Assembly: GCA_964485515.1 (NCBI GenBank)
Contig: CAZALT010000203.1
Coordinates: 1 to 5,630, forward strand
Direction of reading: 5' to 3'
DNA: 5,630 nt
Source of the DNA: CAZALT01 sp964485515
GTDB taxonomy: Bacteria; Actinomycetota; Acidimicrobiia; Acidimicrobiales; Acidimicrobilacustridaceae
Part shown: piece after piece, positions 5,434 to 5,630 of the stretch
Layout of the letters: the number at the start of each line of letters is the position of its first letter
Numbering within the stretch: the first letter of the stretch is position 1
Notes under the pieces: generated by a model
What the model was told of the DNA's origin: nothing
Databases searched by the model: none
What the model saw: the letters and a program-made list of their open reading frames with translations, nothing else
Made by a program: the position numbers and the translations under genes

Positions 5434-5630
5434 TTGACCGCACGTCGTTCCCTCACCTTCACCGCCGCCGGGGCCGTCGCTGCTGCGGTCGCGGGTCTGC
5501 CCGCCCCGGCCGGGGCAACCGAACCGCTGGCCTGCGTGACCGAGGCGCTCACCCCGGAGGAGGTCGCGGCGGGCGTCACCTCGGAGATCACCTGCTACGA
5601 GTCCGTGGCCGAGTCGCTGGAGGCGATCGG
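5434..5630 (+). CDS. Secreted protein, N-terminal part, function unknown
   Basis: Sixty-five residues are visible before the window ends. Residues 1-28 are a signal peptide: positive start TARRS, hydrophobic Ala/Val/Gly core (about 7-22), and an AGA cleavage site before T29. The arginine pair in ARRSLTF vaguely resembles a Tat motif, but it lacks the full consensus, so Sec export is equally likely. The mature part begins TEPLACVTEALTPEEV and continues to EITCYESVAESLEAI; C34 and C54 could form a disulfide outside the cell. A Cys-Tyr-x-Ser/Thr-hydrophobic-Ala-Glu-Ala/Ser-Leu pattern near the N-terminus is known to me from several small secreted actinobacterial proteins, including some with I36-type inhibitor domains, but the domain itself would lie outside the window. 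The TTG start is supported by a perfect Shine-Dalgarno sequence. Lying downstream of an ECF/regulator pair, it may be a target of that sigma factor, an inference from position only. Confidence 0.75.
   Translation, partial: MTARRSLTFTAAGAVAAAVAGLPAPAGATEPLACVTEALTPEEVAAGVTSEITCYESVAESLEAI

Overview
This window comes from a GC-rich actinobacterium. Codon third positions are mostly G or C, an RsrA-type zinc anti-sigma factor follows an SigR/SigH-type sigma factor, and the order metalloprotease-tilS-hpt is the one I recall from actinobacteria (for example M. tuberculosis Rv3626c-Rv3625c-Rv3624c). Details of the anti-sigma factor and the ECF/CU044_5270 pair make class Acidimicrobiia my best guess, but this is pattern recognition without a database search. 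All supported genes lie on the + strand.

Left part (1-792): the C-terminal end of a SigR/SigH-like sigma factor, its cognate ZAS-type anti-sigma factor (thiol-oxidative stress switch), and then a 44-residue single-span membrane microprotein. The microprotein has a good leaderless -10 element (TAGGGT, 645-650) directly before its ATG. Middle part (798-3424): a compact housekeeping run consisting of a zinc-dependent metalloprotease-like protein (DUF2342/F420-associated type, HEVTH), tilS (tRNA-Ile lysidine synthetase) and hpt (hypoxanthine phosphoribosyltransferase). Spacing is 5 nt, 33 nt and a 1-nt stop/start overlap, so co-transcription is likely.

Right part (3425-5630): after about 200 nt without a convincing gene come an ECF sigma factor and a membrane protein of the CU044_5270 type that overlaps it by 8 nt and is probably its regulator. 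After a further 143-nt gap comes the start of a secreted protein with a TTG start, a perfect Shine-Dalgarno sequence and a signal peptide. This part looks like a cell-surface signalling unit inserted where ftsH and folate genes often follow hpt.

Two sigma/anti-sigma modules therefore flank a conserved tRNA/purine block: one with a cytoplasmic redox sensor, the other a membrane-anchored regulator without cysteine. I found no tRNA, rRNA, CRISPR array, insertion sequence or convincing intrinsic terminator. The items most worth checking are the microprotein, the ECF/membrane-regulator/secreted-protein set, the hpt downstream break and the eukaryote-like C-terminal motifs of Hpt. I did not find a clearly undescribed system.
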